From the NCBI GenBank assembly GCA_963833955.1, contig CAWHZY010000015.1, positions 519,585-583,584 on the forward strand: DNA of 64,000 bases, in the 5' to 3' direction. The stretch comes from Roseiarcus sp963833955. Its GTDB lineage: Bacteria; Pseudomonadota; Alphaproteobacteria; Rhizobiales; Beijerinckiaceae. A program made the translations under genes and the position numbers. The first letter of the stretch is position 1. Every line of letters starts with the position of its first letter. Under the pieces are notes generated by a model. The model was not told where the DNA came from, ran no database searches, and saw only the letters and a list, made by a program, of their open reading frames with translations. Below, piece by piece: positions 53,184 through 61,389 of the stretch.

Positions 53184-53773
53184 TGGGGCTATGTTGGGGG
53201 GGATCCCGAGGTCGATTGAAATTCGCCGCCGCGAGCGTCCTTGCGCTCGCGCTTTCGGCATGCGCGGGCGGACCTCCTCCGACCCTGTACGACCTCGCCG
53301 CCGCGACGCCCCCGCCGGCCCACGCCGTCCGCTCGCAGTTCCGGATCGGCCAGCCGAGCGCGACGGCCGATCTCGACAGCGATCATATCCTGGTCCGCGA
53401 ATCGCAGACGCTGGCCACGCTCGCTGGCGCTGAGTGGCCTGAGCCGCTGCCCGCGCTTTTCCGCGCGCGGCTCGCGGAGAGTTTCCAGAACGCCGGGCTC
53501 GCGCGTTGGATCGACGGTCCGGCGGCGAATGCGAATTACGAAGTCGATCTCGACATTCGCGCCTTCGAGCTCGACGTCCAGACGAAGGAAATCCACGTCG
53601 ACATCGCGGCCTGGATCATCTCGCTTGGCAGCGGGAAGATCATGGCGGACCAGATTTTCAATCTTCGCATTCCGGTCGAGTCAACCGACGCTGCCCATGT
53701 GGCCGCGGCGATGGATCAGGCGGCTTCGACCGTCATGACCGACATCGTCGCGTTCGTCGCCAGGAAGCTGTAG
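53180..53773 (+). CDS. ABC-type transport auxiliary lipoprotein (PqiC/DUF330-like)
   Basis: This 197-residue lipoprotein has the lipobox LSAC with Cys28. It lies last in the Mla-type operon, overlapping mlaD by four bases (ATGA). The fold signature includes TLYDLAAATPPPAH, ILVRESQTLATLAGAEWPEPLPALFRARLAESFQNAG and a C-terminal helix AAAMDQAASTVMTDIVAFV. Such lipoproteins are thought to form the outer-membrane end of MCE systems. Confidence 0.9.
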   Translation: MMGLCWGGSRGRLKFAAASVLALALSACAGGPPPTLYDLAAATPPPAHAVRSQFRIGQPSATADLDSDHILVRESQTLATLAGAEWPEPLPALFRARLAESFQNAGLARWIDGPAANANYEVDLDIRAFELDVQTKEIHVDIAAWIISLGSGKIMADQIFNLRIPVESTDAAHVAAAMDQAASTVMTDIVAFVARKL

Positions 53774-53902
53774 CGCCGACGGGGTCTCCGTCGCCAGTTC
53801 TACGAGGTCGGTCTCACCCGTGCCGTGGGGAAGGGGAACCGGCGGAAGCGTTGGGCCGGCGCCGGGCTCGAAGCGATGAATATAGGCCAGTTCGGGCGCC
53901 AT
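53766..53902 (-). pseudogene. Remnant N-terminus of a phospholipase/carboxylesterase-like gene
   Basis: From ATG 53902 the frame reads MAPELAYIHRFEPGAG followed by PLPHGTGETDLVEL. This resembles the start of the alpha/beta hydrolase (YIHRFEPG...LLLHGTGGDE) commonly found after MhqO-type dioxygenase genes. Homology stops after about 40 residues, where the sequence runs into the 3' end of the lipoprotein gene. The rest of the esterase appears deleted. Confidence 0.5.
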
Positions 53903-53949
53903 CGCCGGCTTCCGAGGGGCGTCGGGAATGGCAAGGCCCGCCTCATGCG

Positions 53950-54879
53950 CTAGTCGAGCTTCGGCAGCGCCGCCTCGATCGCTGCGCGCCGGCCTTCCAG
54001 GAATGGCGGCAGTTTCAGCGCTTCCCCGAGCGAATCGGGCGCTTCGTCGACGGCGAAGCCGGGCGGATCGGTGGCGATCTCGAACAGCACCCGGCCGGGC
54101 TCGCGGAAATAGATCGAGCGAAAGTAGTTGCGGTCCTTCTGCTCGGTCGTGCGCAACTGGTGATTTTCAGCGAGCTTGCGAACCATCGCCGCCTGTTCCG
54201 CGTCGTCCGCCGCCCGAAAGGCGATGTGGTGAACCGAGCCCGCCCCTTGGCGCGCCGGCAGGAACTCTCCCGCCGTCCTCAGATCGACGATGGCGCCGAT
54301 CTCCACCCCCGGCGCCTGAAAGCGTTGCGTCGCGCCCTCGCTTCCGCCGGCGGCGAAGCCGAAGACGTCGGTCAGAATGGCGGCGGTCGGGCCGGCTTCA
54401 GCCAGCATGAGGCTCACGCTGTGGAAGCCGCGAATGGAATGTTCCGCGGGAACGCCGCCCGCGCTCCACCCAGGCCTGGCCTCGACGCCCTTGGCGCCGC
54501 TCAGCGCGAGGCGTGTCCCGTCCTGATCCTTGAACGCGATCGTCGTTGCGCCGAAACGCTTCATGGGCGGATCGTGGGCGACGCCCTTCTCGACCAGGCG
54601 CTGGGTCCAGTAGCCGATCGAGCCTTCCGGGATGCTGAAGACCGTCTCCTGCGTCTCCCCGATCCCGAGCCGGCCAGGCGCCGCGCCCTCCCACGCGAAG
54701 AAGGTCAGGATCGTGCCCGGATGGCCGGCCGCATCGCCGTAGTAGAGGTGATAGGCGCCGGGGTCGTCGAAATTGACGGTTTTCTTCACCAGGCGCAGGC
54801 CAAGCGTACGCTCATAGAAATCGAGGTTCCGGCGCGCCGAGCTCGCGATGCTGGTCACATGATGGATGCCACTCGGCAT
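53950..54879 (-). CDS. VOC-family ring-cleaving dioxygenase (MhqO-like)
   Basis: This 309-residue protein is built of two vicinal-oxygen-chelate modules, starting GIHHVTSIASSARRNLDFYERTLGLRLVKKTVNFDDP. Metal ligands are likely the His in GIHHVT, the His in VHHIAFRA and the Glu in VLFEIATDPPGF. Homologues act in quinone or catechol detoxification. The usual esterase partner downstream survives only as a 5' remnant. Confidence 0.9.
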   Translation of the reverse strand: MPSGIHHVTSIASSARRNLDFYERTLGLRLVKKTVNFDDPGAYHLYYGDAAGHPGTILTFFAWEGAAPGRLGIGETQETVFSIPEGSIGYWTQRLVEKGVAHDPPMKRFGATTIAFKDQDGTRLALSGAKGVEARPGWSAGGVPAEHSIRGFHSVSLMLAEAGPTAAILTDVFGFAAGGSEGATQRFQAPGVEIGAIVDLRTAGEFLPARQGAGSVHHIAFRAADDAEQAAMVRKLAENHQLRTTEQKDRNYFRSIYFREPGRVLFEIATDPPGFAVDEAPDSLGEALKLPPFLEGRRAAIEAALPKLD

Positions 54880-54998
54880 ACGTGTCCCCTTTGCGGGCGG
54901 CGATCGTACGCGCCTCCCCGCCGTTGGCCAACTTGGGCCCGAGCGGCGCGCTGTATCGATTTGCGACGGCGAACTTGCGAAGCGCGTCCTGCGACCGT

Positions 54999-56351
54999 CT
55001 AAGCCCGCAGGCGGGTCAAAGCCTCTGTTCGGGTTGCGAAGTCGACAACCGGTCCGGCGCGCTCCGAATCGTCGATCACGCGGCGGAGGTCGTTCTCGAA
55101 GGCGCCCCCGCCGGCGGCGGTGCGTCCGGCTCTTGTGTCGAACATGGCCGCGTTGCCGGATCCGCTGGCCTTGGCGCGGTAGAGCGCGGCGTCGGCCAGT
55201 CGCACCAGTTCGTCCGGCTCGGCGGCGGTCGAGGGAAAGAGCGCAAAGCCGCAGGCGCAGCTCAAACGAACGCCGAGCGGCGACACGTCGAACGGCGCCG
55301 CGAAGATCGCCTGGATTTCCTTGCCCAGCGCAACCGCCTCGTCGCGCGCGCCGACCCCATTGCAGAGGATGGCGAATTCGTCGCCGCCGATCCTCGCGGC
55401 GGAACCGCGCCCGTTCATCGCCTTGGCCAGCCGGCCGGCGACCTGCCTGAGAATATCGTCTCCGACGGGATGCCCATGAAGGTCGTTGATGGGCTTGAAG
55501 CCGTCCAGATCGATCAGGCCCAGTGCGAACGGCTCGCCGGTCCCCGCTCCGGCTCTTGTTCTATCGGCGAGGAGGCTCTGGAAGCAGCGGCGGTTGGGGA
55601 GCCCAGTCAGATCGTCGGTCAGTGCGATCGTCATGGCCGCCTGCCGCGCCGCTTCGGAGACGCGCTGCATTTCCGCGATCACGAACCGTGACCGCAGGAT
55701 CTCGGCGAACATGCGAAAGTGCTCGTCGAGCATCCGGACGATGAAGAAAGCGGCGATGGCGACCAGCGGCGCGAGGCCGAGCGTCAGTCCCGAGCCGCGC
55801 GCCACGAAGGCAATGACGAGGAACGCCGTCGCGGCGATGACGATCACATTGGCCTCGCCCGCGATCCTGTTCAGGCACATCGCGCAAACGGCGGCGACGA
55901 CCCAGACGGCGAGGAGCGCCAGCGCGAATTCGGCCACGCCGTCCTGCCAGGTCGCAATCGCCGTCGTCAGCGCGAACGCAAACGTCAGCGTCGGCCCGAG
56001 CACGCTCGCCGCGCGCACCTTGCGCCGGACGCGGTCGAGCGCCTCAAGATCGACGCCCGAGCGCGCCTTGAACCACGAACGGAGCCGGAAGACGGACACG
56101 GCAATGAGGGCTGTCGGCAGGAGGATGCCGGTCAGGAGCGAGCCCGTTGGCGACGCGCCGACGAACGCCAGGGCCGCGACGATGACGATCCCGTGGATAT
56201 AAGGGCCAAGCCGCGCCAGCGAACGATATTGCTCGCGCAGGAGCGCGGCATTGAAGGCCGCCTCGGGTGTGTCGAAGCCGGGCGGGGCCCCGCCAGCGGC
56301 GACGGCGTTGGAGGGCACACGGCCTTGAGCCATACGCGTAAATCCCGACAC
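54999..56351 (-). CDS. Membrane-bound GGDEF diguanylate cyclase with truncated C-terminus
   Basis: This 450-residue protein has an N-terminal membrane region with about six hydrophobic segments (up to FFIVRMLDEHF near 210). A complete GGDEF domain follows at about 243-405: LTDDLTGLPNRRCF, GLIDLDGFKPINDLHGHPVGD and the active-site RIGGDEFAIL. It should make cyclic di-GMP. The last 35 residues (FENDLRRVIDDSERAGPVVDF) look like the first helix of an EAL phosphodiesterase domain and then stop, so a hybrid GGDEF-EAL ancestor may have lost its second domain. Confidence 0.9.
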   Translation of the reverse strand: MSGFTRMAQGRVPSNAVAAGGAPPGFDTPEAAFNAALLREQYRSLARLGPYIHGIVIVAALAFVGASPTGSLLTGILLPTALIAVSVFRLRSWFKARSGVDLEALDRVRRKVRAASVLGPTLTFAFALTTAIATWQDGVAEFALALLAVWVVAAVCAMCLNRIAGEANVIVIAATAFLVIAFVARGSGLTLGLAPLVAIAAFFIVRMLDEHFRMFAEILRSRFVIAEMQRVSEAARQAAMTIALTDDLTGLPNRRCFQSLLADRTRAGAGTGEPFALGLIDLDGFKPINDLHGHPVGDDILRQVAGRLAKAMNGRGSAARIGGDEFAILCNGVGARDEAVALGKEIQAIFAAPFDVSPLGVRLSCACGFALFPSTAAEPDELVRLADAALYRAKASGSGNAAMFDTRAGRTAAGGGAFENDLRRVIDDSERAGPVVDFATRTEALTRLRA

Positions 56352-56599
56352 TCATTGTCGCTTCTGACCGCAACTCGGTCTGACGGCCAAGTGTAGCGCC
56401 GTTTCGGCCCTCGAGGGGTTAATCCGATGCCTGAAATTCAAGGTTTACGCAGCGGTAGTGAAGCCCGCGCCAACGGCATGAATAAATTTTGATGTTTGAC
56501 GATGAATGTTAAGCGGCGCGAGGCGATTTTCGCATGGCGCTTCGACCCTGCCGCAGCGGAACCGCGCCGGACGGGCGCGGTCCAGGCTTGACCTGAGAC

Positions 56600-56745
56600 G
56601 CCCCGGCGCAACCCAGGGGCGAGTTTGGCGCAAGAAAAGCCAAGAAAAACCAAGGAAATATCCTTGCATTTCCTTGGATTTCCTTGGTCGAATTCGGGAC
56701 TTTTCAAAGAGTTGCGGCGAATCCAAATAAAAAAATCTGGCTCCG
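56600..56745 (-). repeat. AT-rich dispersed element, copy 2 (inverted)
   Basis: Reading the minus strand gives AGATTTTTTTATTTGGATTC, TTTGAAAAGTC and then strings of CCAAGGAAA and TTTCCTTGG. These match copy 1 at 38938-39085 in order. The centre CCAAGGAAATATCCTTG can fold on itself. The element begins three bases after the stop of the helix-turn-helix gene at 56748. Confidence 0.8.
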
Positions 56746-56747
56746 TC

Positions 56748-57386
56748 TCAACTCGCCTCTGGGGTTGCGAGCCGATCCCGGACGGACATCCAGTTGGCCG
56801 CCTGACTTTGGCCCTCCTGTGGCCCTTCGGCCAGGCTCGCCCGGCCCGCCGCCGCATCGCTCTCATCCAGGCCCGGCGGCTCTTCGACCGCCGCCGCCTC
56901 GCCCGGCTCGTCAGCGGGGATCTCGCCGATCGCCTTCAAATGCGCCTCCACCGCCGCGGCGAAGTCCTCGTTGATGCCGAAATTCTCGGCCATGCGGTTG
57001 ATCTTGTCGATGAGCTTCTGGCGCGCCTCGTCGTCATAGACCTGGTTGGCGCTGGCGACGGTCTGGTAGCGGTCGAGCCGATCGAGCACCTTGAGATAGG
57101 GCGTGATGGCCGTGACGTCGCCCGCGGCGACCGCCTCGGCCGCCAACTGCATCACGGGCGCGAGACGATCCAATTGCAGCTTCGCGTGATCGGCGCCGCT
57201 GTCGACCGACCTTTTCTGCAAAACCTCGGAGACGATCTGCCGGATGCGCTCGCGGCTCACGCTTTCCTCGCCCGCAATCTCCTCATAGCTCGCGCCTTCC
57301 CTCAAGCGGGCGAAGATCCGCTTCCGCCGCGCCATTTTGCCGAGCGCGCCCAATTGCCGGCGCGCAGGCGCTGTCTCCTGAACCAT
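56748..57386 (-). CDS. Sigma-70 region 4-like helix-turn-helix protein of unknown role
   Basis: This 212-residue protein begins with a DNA-binding region MARRKRIFARLREGASYEEIAGEESVSRERIRQIVSEVL, close in pattern to sigma region 4. It is followed by a helical part (HAKLQLDRLAPVMQLAAEAVAAGDVTAITPYLKVLDRLDRYQ). An acidic, low-complexity C-terminus follows. Proteins of this shape occur repeatedly in methylotroph and Bradyrhizobium genomes and look like accessory or phage-derived factors. Its 3' end is fused to the AT-rich dispersed element, which may travel with it. Confidence 0.7.
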   Translation of the reverse strand: MVQETAPARRQLGALGKMARRKRIFARLREGASYEEIAGEESVSRERIRQIVSEVLQKRSVDSGADHAKLQLDRLAPVMQLAAEAVAAGDVTAITPYLKVLDRLDRYQTVASANQVYDDEARQKLIDKINRMAENFGINEDFAAAVEAHLKAIGEIPADEPGEAAAVEEPPGLDESDAAAGRASLAEGPQEGQSQAANWMSVRDRLATPEAS

Positions 57387-57657
57387 CCGTGACTCTCCTT
57401 CCGCGCGGGCACGCCGCCGCTTTAAGGGAAAACGTCACAGAATAGCATATATTCTGAAAATCGTAAATATAATGTCGCAAAAAAGCTCCGGCCGAGCGCG
57501 GGATAGACAAAGAAACGCTGGTAAATCAACGATTGCCGAGGAACCCCGCCGCTTTCGTCGGGAAGCGGCGGGTCTGTTTCTTGCTCAGTTCGCTCGTCCC
57601 GAAACCATCAGAACTCGCCGATCTGTCGTCCGGCGGCTTAGGTTTCGGGCGTGGCCT

Positions 57658-58437
57658 TCACGCCGCACGCCGCTCGCGAAGTGTGCTTAATGTGCCATTC
57701 CAAAGCTCGATCCGGGCCTCGATGCTGGTGCACGCGGCGCGCAGCGCCCGTTCGTCTCTCTCGGGCGAGTCTGCGACCAGGCCTTCGAGCAGTTCCTGCC
57801 CCATTGGACCGTGGCTATCGCCATCGAGCTCGATGTGCCGTTCGATGTAGTAGATGAAATGACGCAAGGAAGCATTGTCGCCTCGCGCGCCAGCGAGCGT
57901 CTTTTGAAGCCGGCTGAACATCTCCGGAATGATATCCTCGCGACCGTAAAAAAATGCGGCCACGACTTCTTCCGTCGACCCCGACTGGGCCAGCGTCATC
58001 GTATGCGCGACAAAAGCTCGGACATGAGCCGGCACGCCGGTCCGCACCAGGCCCCCTTCGACCGAAGTCCCGACTCGCGCCAGCGAGCGGAACGTGTCGA
58101 ATTGACGGGTGCTGGCGCCGACGTCCGCCATGGCCCGGAGGTAGAGCTCGAGGTGGCTGACATAGGAGCCATCCGGGTCGACATCCGTTTCCTCGCCGAT
58201 GACGATGTCGTTGATCAAGCGCGCAGCCCGGGCGTTGTCGGCCGGGAACCACGGAACTCTCGTGCACGTCAAATCTTGCTGCAGCCGCTTCAGGAGCGAC
58301 ATGAAATCCCAGACGGCGAAGACATGATCTTCCATGAATCGCCTCAGATCCTGGACCGAAGTGACCTCCGCGTACACGGGGTGCTCCAGTAGTTGCGCGC
58401 GAAGGGTGTTGAGGCGGTGACGGTCCTGTTTCGGCAT
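57658..58437 (-). CDS. DUF3050-family protein
   Basis: This 259-residue soluble protein starts at ATG 58437 behind GGAGG, giving MPKQDRHRLNTLRAQLLEHPVYAEV. The helical heme-oxygenase/TenA-like fold is suggested by DLRRFMEDHVFAVWDFMSLLKRLQ, RLINDIVIGEETD and FIYYIERHIELDGDSHGP, with conserved His and Glu that could bind metal. The function of DUF3050 is not known. The frame stays open upstream through a remnant of an unrelated gene, which is not part of it. Confidence 0.85.
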   Translation of the reverse strand: MPKQDRHRLNTLRAQLLEHPVYAEVTSVQDLRRFMEDHVFAVWDFMSLLKRLQQDLTCTRVPWFPADNARAARLINDIVIGEETDVDPDGSYVSHLELYLRAMADVGASTRQFDTFRSLARVGTSVEGGLVRTGVPAHVRAFVAHTMTLAQSGSTEEVVAAFFYGREDIIPEMFSRLQKTLAGARGDNASLRHFIYYIERHIELDGDSHGPMGQELLEGLVADSPERDERALRAACTSIEARIELWNGTLSTLRERRAA

Positions 58438-58529
58438 GTTTGACCTCCATTTCAGTTGCGTCGCTTGTTCGTCTGTAGAGGGGACCGGGGTCGCGGTCAG
58501 TTGCGATTTCTGCCGTTTGCAACATGCGT

Positions 58530-58840
58530 TGGCGGCCTGCCCGGTCGGGCCGTGGGGTCCGCTTGCCGTCGTCGGGACGTTGACGGTGAACGGCGCCGCG
58601 GCCACGCCCGCGCTACCCGTCACCGGATAAAGCGGGGCCATATTTGCGCCCTGGTTCGAAATCCAGATGGGATTTCCCCGGACGCGAACGAGACACTCCA
58701 GGGGTTCACCAGGCTGGGGGTTATCGTTGCCAGGCCGGGCGTCCGAAACAAGGTTTGTTTGAGAAAAGCCCTCGGCATTGGCGACCCCGGGGCCCGCGCA
58801 CAGTGCAGCGAACGCCACGGAGGTAGTCGTGGAAGTAATC
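58530..58840 (-). pseudogene. Remnant of a TIGR03118-family protein gene
   Basis: Pieces of one protein appear in successive frames on the minus strand: QTNLVSD, then TPGLATITPSLVNPWSVSF, then GNPIWISNQGANMAPLYPVTG and TVNVPTTASGPHGPTGQAAN. This order matches the start of TIGR03118 proteins. At least two frame changes are present, and everything after about residue 100 is missing. It lies directly upstream of the DUF3050 start and merges with its open frame. Confidence 0.6.
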
Positions 58841-58938
58841 TCTTCATTGCGCGCAGTCTCCTTGATCCTTGACGTAAGTACAGCGCTCTTGTTGGAAACG
58901 CCGCGGCAAACCGCTTAGGTTCGACGAGCAGCAAACAC

Positions 58939-59042
58939 TGATCCGGTCGATTTATTCGTGGCGGAAGTCGGAGCGGAGATAACGATCGTGTGATCCGGTC
59001 GATTTATTCGCGACCGAAGTCGGAAGGGAGATAACGCTCGCG
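58939..59042. repeat. Tandem repeat, two units of 52 bases
   Basis: Both units begin TGATCCGGTCGATTTATTCG and end GGAGATAACG(A/C)TCG, at 58939-58990 and 58991-59042. A third partial unit TGATCGATTT follows. Units differ at a few positions. Confidence 0.85.
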
Positions 59043-59158
59043 TGATCGATTTGATCGAAACGAATAGGCTTAAGAGAGTTATAAGGACGAGCGATCAACG
59101 GCATTGTCAAACGAACTATGGACGTCGTCTGCTCAGCGCAGCGTGCTTGTTCCAAGCA

Positions 59159-59208
59159 GCAACCTATGTCGCTGGCGCCACACTCTTTCTGATTGTGCAG
59201 CCGAACAA
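59159..59208 (+). repeat. Fifty-base direct repeat, first copy
   Basis: TATGTCGC(T/C)GGCGCCACACT and TTTCTGATTGTGCAGCCG recur at 59459-59508 with two or three differences. Both copies can be read as YVAGATLFLIVQP in the plus direction, so they may be fragments of a duplicated gene. The GNAT remnant lies between the copies. Confidence 0.7.
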
Positions 59209-59249
59209 GGGGTGGGCGATCGGGGCGGGAAGCGCATCCGAACGCATGT

Positions 59250-59400
59250 CGTGAACGTCAGGGACGCGCTGATCGCGTGGTATCTTCGCCGCGGCTACCA
59301 CAAAACCGGCGAGACCGGGCCTTTTCCCTACGGCGACGATCGTTTTGGCGCGCCGCTCCGCGATGATCTGAGCTTCCTGGTCCTTGAGAAGGAGCCCTAA
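59250..59400 (+). pseudogene. Remnant 3' end of a GNAT acetyltransferase gene
   Basis: The frame reads VRDALIAWYLRRGYHKTGET followed by GPFPYGDDRFG and RDDLSFLVLEKEP with a stop at 59400. This is the last third of a GNAT N-acetyltransferase (typical ELIAWYERRGYRRTGE...FVVLEK). No upstream acetyl-CoA-binding part is found in any frame nearby. Confidence 0.65.
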
Positions 59401-59458
59401 TACAATCGCATTTCGGGGGGAAAGACGCCAGAAGCGCGTCGACGTGATGTCGATTTGC

Positions 59459-59508
59459 GCCGGTATGTCGCCGGCGCCACACTGTTTCTGATTGTGCAGC
59501 CGGGGCCG
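59459..59508 (+). repeat. Fifty-base direct repeat, second copy
   Basis: This is the partner of 59159-59208. It overlaps the longest possible upstream extension of the PagL-like gene, which argues against using that extension as the start. Confidence 0.7.
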
Positions 59509-59569
59509 AAAGCTGGAGCCTCCCGCGCTTGCCTCGAACCGCGGGCGCCTCTATTCAAGTTCACGCGGG

Positions 59570-60223
59570 GTGCGGAAATCGAGGTTTGAGTTGGGGGCGG
59601 GGCGGCAAGCGCTCATTGCGGGACTCGCGTGGGCTGCGCTGGCGATTGCGCCGGCGGCAGCCGCCGACATGTCCTCTCTTGGCATCGACAATACGATGCC
59701 CGCGCCCGCGCCGGTCATCGCGCCGGGACCGACCACCTGGATCAACTTTGTGGATGAGGCGCGGGTCGGCGTTTACGCCCACAACTGGATTCACGACGAG
59801 GGCGCGCCGGTCGACGTCTCGGGCGAACTCCTGTCCAATCCGATCGGCTACGCCAATAACATCGGCGGTCCGTGGTTTTCCTGGTTCTTCAATCCGCGCA
59901 TCAACATCGGCGCGATGATCAACACCGGCGGCAAGACGAGCTACGGCTTCACCGGCCTCACCTGGCGCATTCCGATCTATAAGGGGTTCTTCTTCGAGGG
60001 CGAGTTCGGCGCCGCGGTCAACACTTCGCCATTGCGGGACGAGCCGGACCGCGTCAACACCGGCTGCCGCTGGGATTTCCGCGAATCCGGCGGCTTCGGC
60101 TACCAGTTCAGCGAACACTGGGATTTCATCGCCAATATCGAGCACATCAGCCATGCGAGCCTGTGCACCCATATCAACCCGGGCCTGACCCAGGTCGGCG
60201 CGCGGATCGGGTATAAGTTCTGA
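59570..60223 (+). CDS. Lipid A deacylase PagL-like outer-membrane protein
   Basis: The product is 217 residues from GTG 59570, chosen because it gives a basic N-terminus (RKSRFELG) before the hydrophobic signal core ending APAAAA. TTG 59591 and TTG 59492 are alternatives. The mature part is a small barrel with alternating strands, and the PagL catalytic pair is seen in NIEHISHASLC (His-x-Ser). It ends in GARIGYKF with a terminal Phe. It would remove an acyl chain from lipid A in the outer membrane. An inverted repeat follows. Confidence 0.82.
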   Translation: MRKSRFELGAGRQALIAGLAWAALAIAPAAAADMSSLGIDNTMPAPAPVIAPGPTTWINFVDEARVGVYAHNWIHDEGAPVDVSGELLSNPIGYANNIGGPWFSWFFNPRINIGAMINTGGKTSYGFTGLTWRIPIYKGFFFEGEFGAAVNTSPLRDEPDRVNTGCRWDFRESGGFGYQFSEHWDFIANIEHISHASLCTHINPGLTQVGARIGYKF

Positions 60224-60260
60224 GGCAAGTCGGCGCCGGAGCGGTCACGGCCGGCCATAT

Positions 60261-60334
60261 TGTCATTCCCGCGAAAGCGGGAATCCATTGCCCTTTCAAG
60301 TCCGTGCTGGATGCCCGCTTTCGCGGGCATGACA
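60261..60334. repeat. Interspersed double-hairpin repeat (TCATTCCCGCGAAAGCGGGAA type)
   Basis: Each arm (60261-60287 and 60308-60334) is itself a hairpin around CGAAAG, and the two arms are inverted relative to each other. A T/A pair in one arm is matched by a G/C pair in the other, a compensatory difference. It is a class found across many Proteobacteria. Confidence 0.85.
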
Positions 60335-60361
60335 GACGATGGAGGTGAAGGAGCCGAGGCG

Positions 60362-60772
60362 CTACCACCCGACCGTTTCGTCTGAGCCGCCGAAACGCGC
60401 CGGCATGCCCTTGTAATGCGGCAGGTCGTCGACGATGGGCCGGACCGCGAACTGGCATTGCGTGTGAAAGGCGGGCTGAAATTCGCCCGGCGGGAGCAAA
60501 TATCCATTGACGCCCCGCAGGCGTAGTGGTTCGAGATCGATAAACAGGCGCGTGCCGCATTCGCGGCAGGTGACACGGGGATTCCGCTTCGGTTTCCACG
60601 CCAACGGATCGCCGCGGACGACCTTCACGGCGTCTGCGGGATAGACGGATTCCGGCGCATAGGCGCCTCCGTGCGCCGCCTGGCAATCGTCGCAATGGCA
60701 GTAGAATTGCACGATCGGCTCGGCGCTGATCTCGATCTCGACAGCGCCGCATCGGCATTGGACTTTGGTCAT
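60362..60772 (-). CDS. GFA (glutathione-dependent formaldehyde-activating-like) family protein
   Basis: This 136-residue zinc-binding protein starts at ATG 60772. Cys ligands appear as VQCRCGAVEIE, YCHCDDCQAAHG and CRECGTRLF, the standard GFA/CENP-V layout. The founding Paracoccus enzyme conjugates formaldehyde to glutathione, but most family members have no proven activity. In a methylotroph the link is attractive yet unproven. Its start overlaps the stop of the HepT-like gene. Confidence 0.88.
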   Translation of the reverse strand: MTKVQCRCGAVEIEISAEPIVQFYCHCDDCQAAHGGAYAPESVYPADAVKVVRGDPLAWKPKRNPRVTCRECGTRLFIDLEPLRLRGVNGYLLPPGEFQPAFHTQCQFAVRPIVDDLPHYKGMPARFGGSDETVGW

Positions 60773-61112
60773 TCGCTCCGCTCTAACTCTGCCGCGACGG
60801 CGCGATCGAGGGCCGGCAGGTCTTCCAAGACGGTGCGCCAAACCTGTTCTTCCGCGACATCATCGTAATTGTGGCGCAGAACGTTTCCGACACCGATGAT
60901 CGCGCGCCAGGGAAGCTCGGATGGCGCTCGCGCACCGAGGGAGCAAGCCGCCGTGCGGCCTCCGATATGATTTCGAGGGCGCGCGTCGCAGCATAAAAGG
61001 CGCGGCGATCGGTCTTGAATTCAATTAAGGTGAGGGTCCCCACGAAGCCCCGCGCGAGAGCCGCGTTGTCCCGGATATCGAAGAGGGCGGAGCGATCCTT
61101 GCTAGAACGCAT
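60769..61112 (-). pseudogene. HepT-like toxin gene with a frameshift
   Basis: From ATG 61112 the frame reads FDIRDNAALARGFVG and ALEIISEAARRLAPSVRERHPSFP. Homology then jumps frame to WRAIIGVGNVLRHNYDDVAEEQVWRTV and LPALDRAVAAELE, ending at 60769. Restoring one C in the run near 60918 gives 114 residues, the usual HepT length. As it stands, the conserved segment around RHNYDDV is out of frame, so the toxin should be inactive. It overlaps the nucleotidyltransferase gene by 11 bases. Confidence 0.78.
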
Positions 61113-61389
61113 AGATCGCTTCGCGCTCGGCTGTCGGTCGGACGAAGGGTTTCAGGCGGCTTCGGTCGGCAACGTCGACAGGCTCGGGAAACAGGCCCTC
61201 GATGAACTGCGTCAAGCCGACATAGCCCCACAGGCTCATCGGTCCGATCTCCACGAGAATGTCGATGTCGCTGTCGGGGCGGTTATCGCCCCGCGCGCGC
61301 GAGCCAAACACCGCGGCGTGGCTGACGCCGCGTTCGCGCAAGGCGGGCTCATGTTCGCGAAGCCTGGCGAGGATGGCGGCCTTGTCCAT
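61102..61389 (-). CDS. mntA: MntA-like nucleotidyltransferase antitoxin
   Basis: This 95-residue protein (ATG 61389; ATG 61407 is also possible) has the minimal nucleotidyltransferase motif VFGSRARGDNRPDSDIDILVEIG. The Gly-Ser and two catalytic Asp residues are intact. In type VII toxin-antitoxin systems MntA adenylylates and silences HepT. The partner gene next to it is frameshifted, leaving the antitoxin apparently alone. Confidence 0.88.
   Translation of the reverse strand: MDKAAILARLREHEPALRERGVSHAAVFGSRARGDNRPDSDIDILVEIGPMSLWGYVGLTQFIEGLFPEPVDVADRSRLKPFVRPTAEREAIYAF

Noticed and set aside
53506..55002. A 498-codon plus-strand frame across the lipoprotein and dioxygenase genes
   Set aside because: It spans the antisense of the MhqO-like gene and an unrelated junction, with no coherent domain.
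58939..59042. Two 52-base units suggesting a short CRISPR or iteron array
   Set aside because: The units are contiguous without spacers and no cas or replication gene is near.
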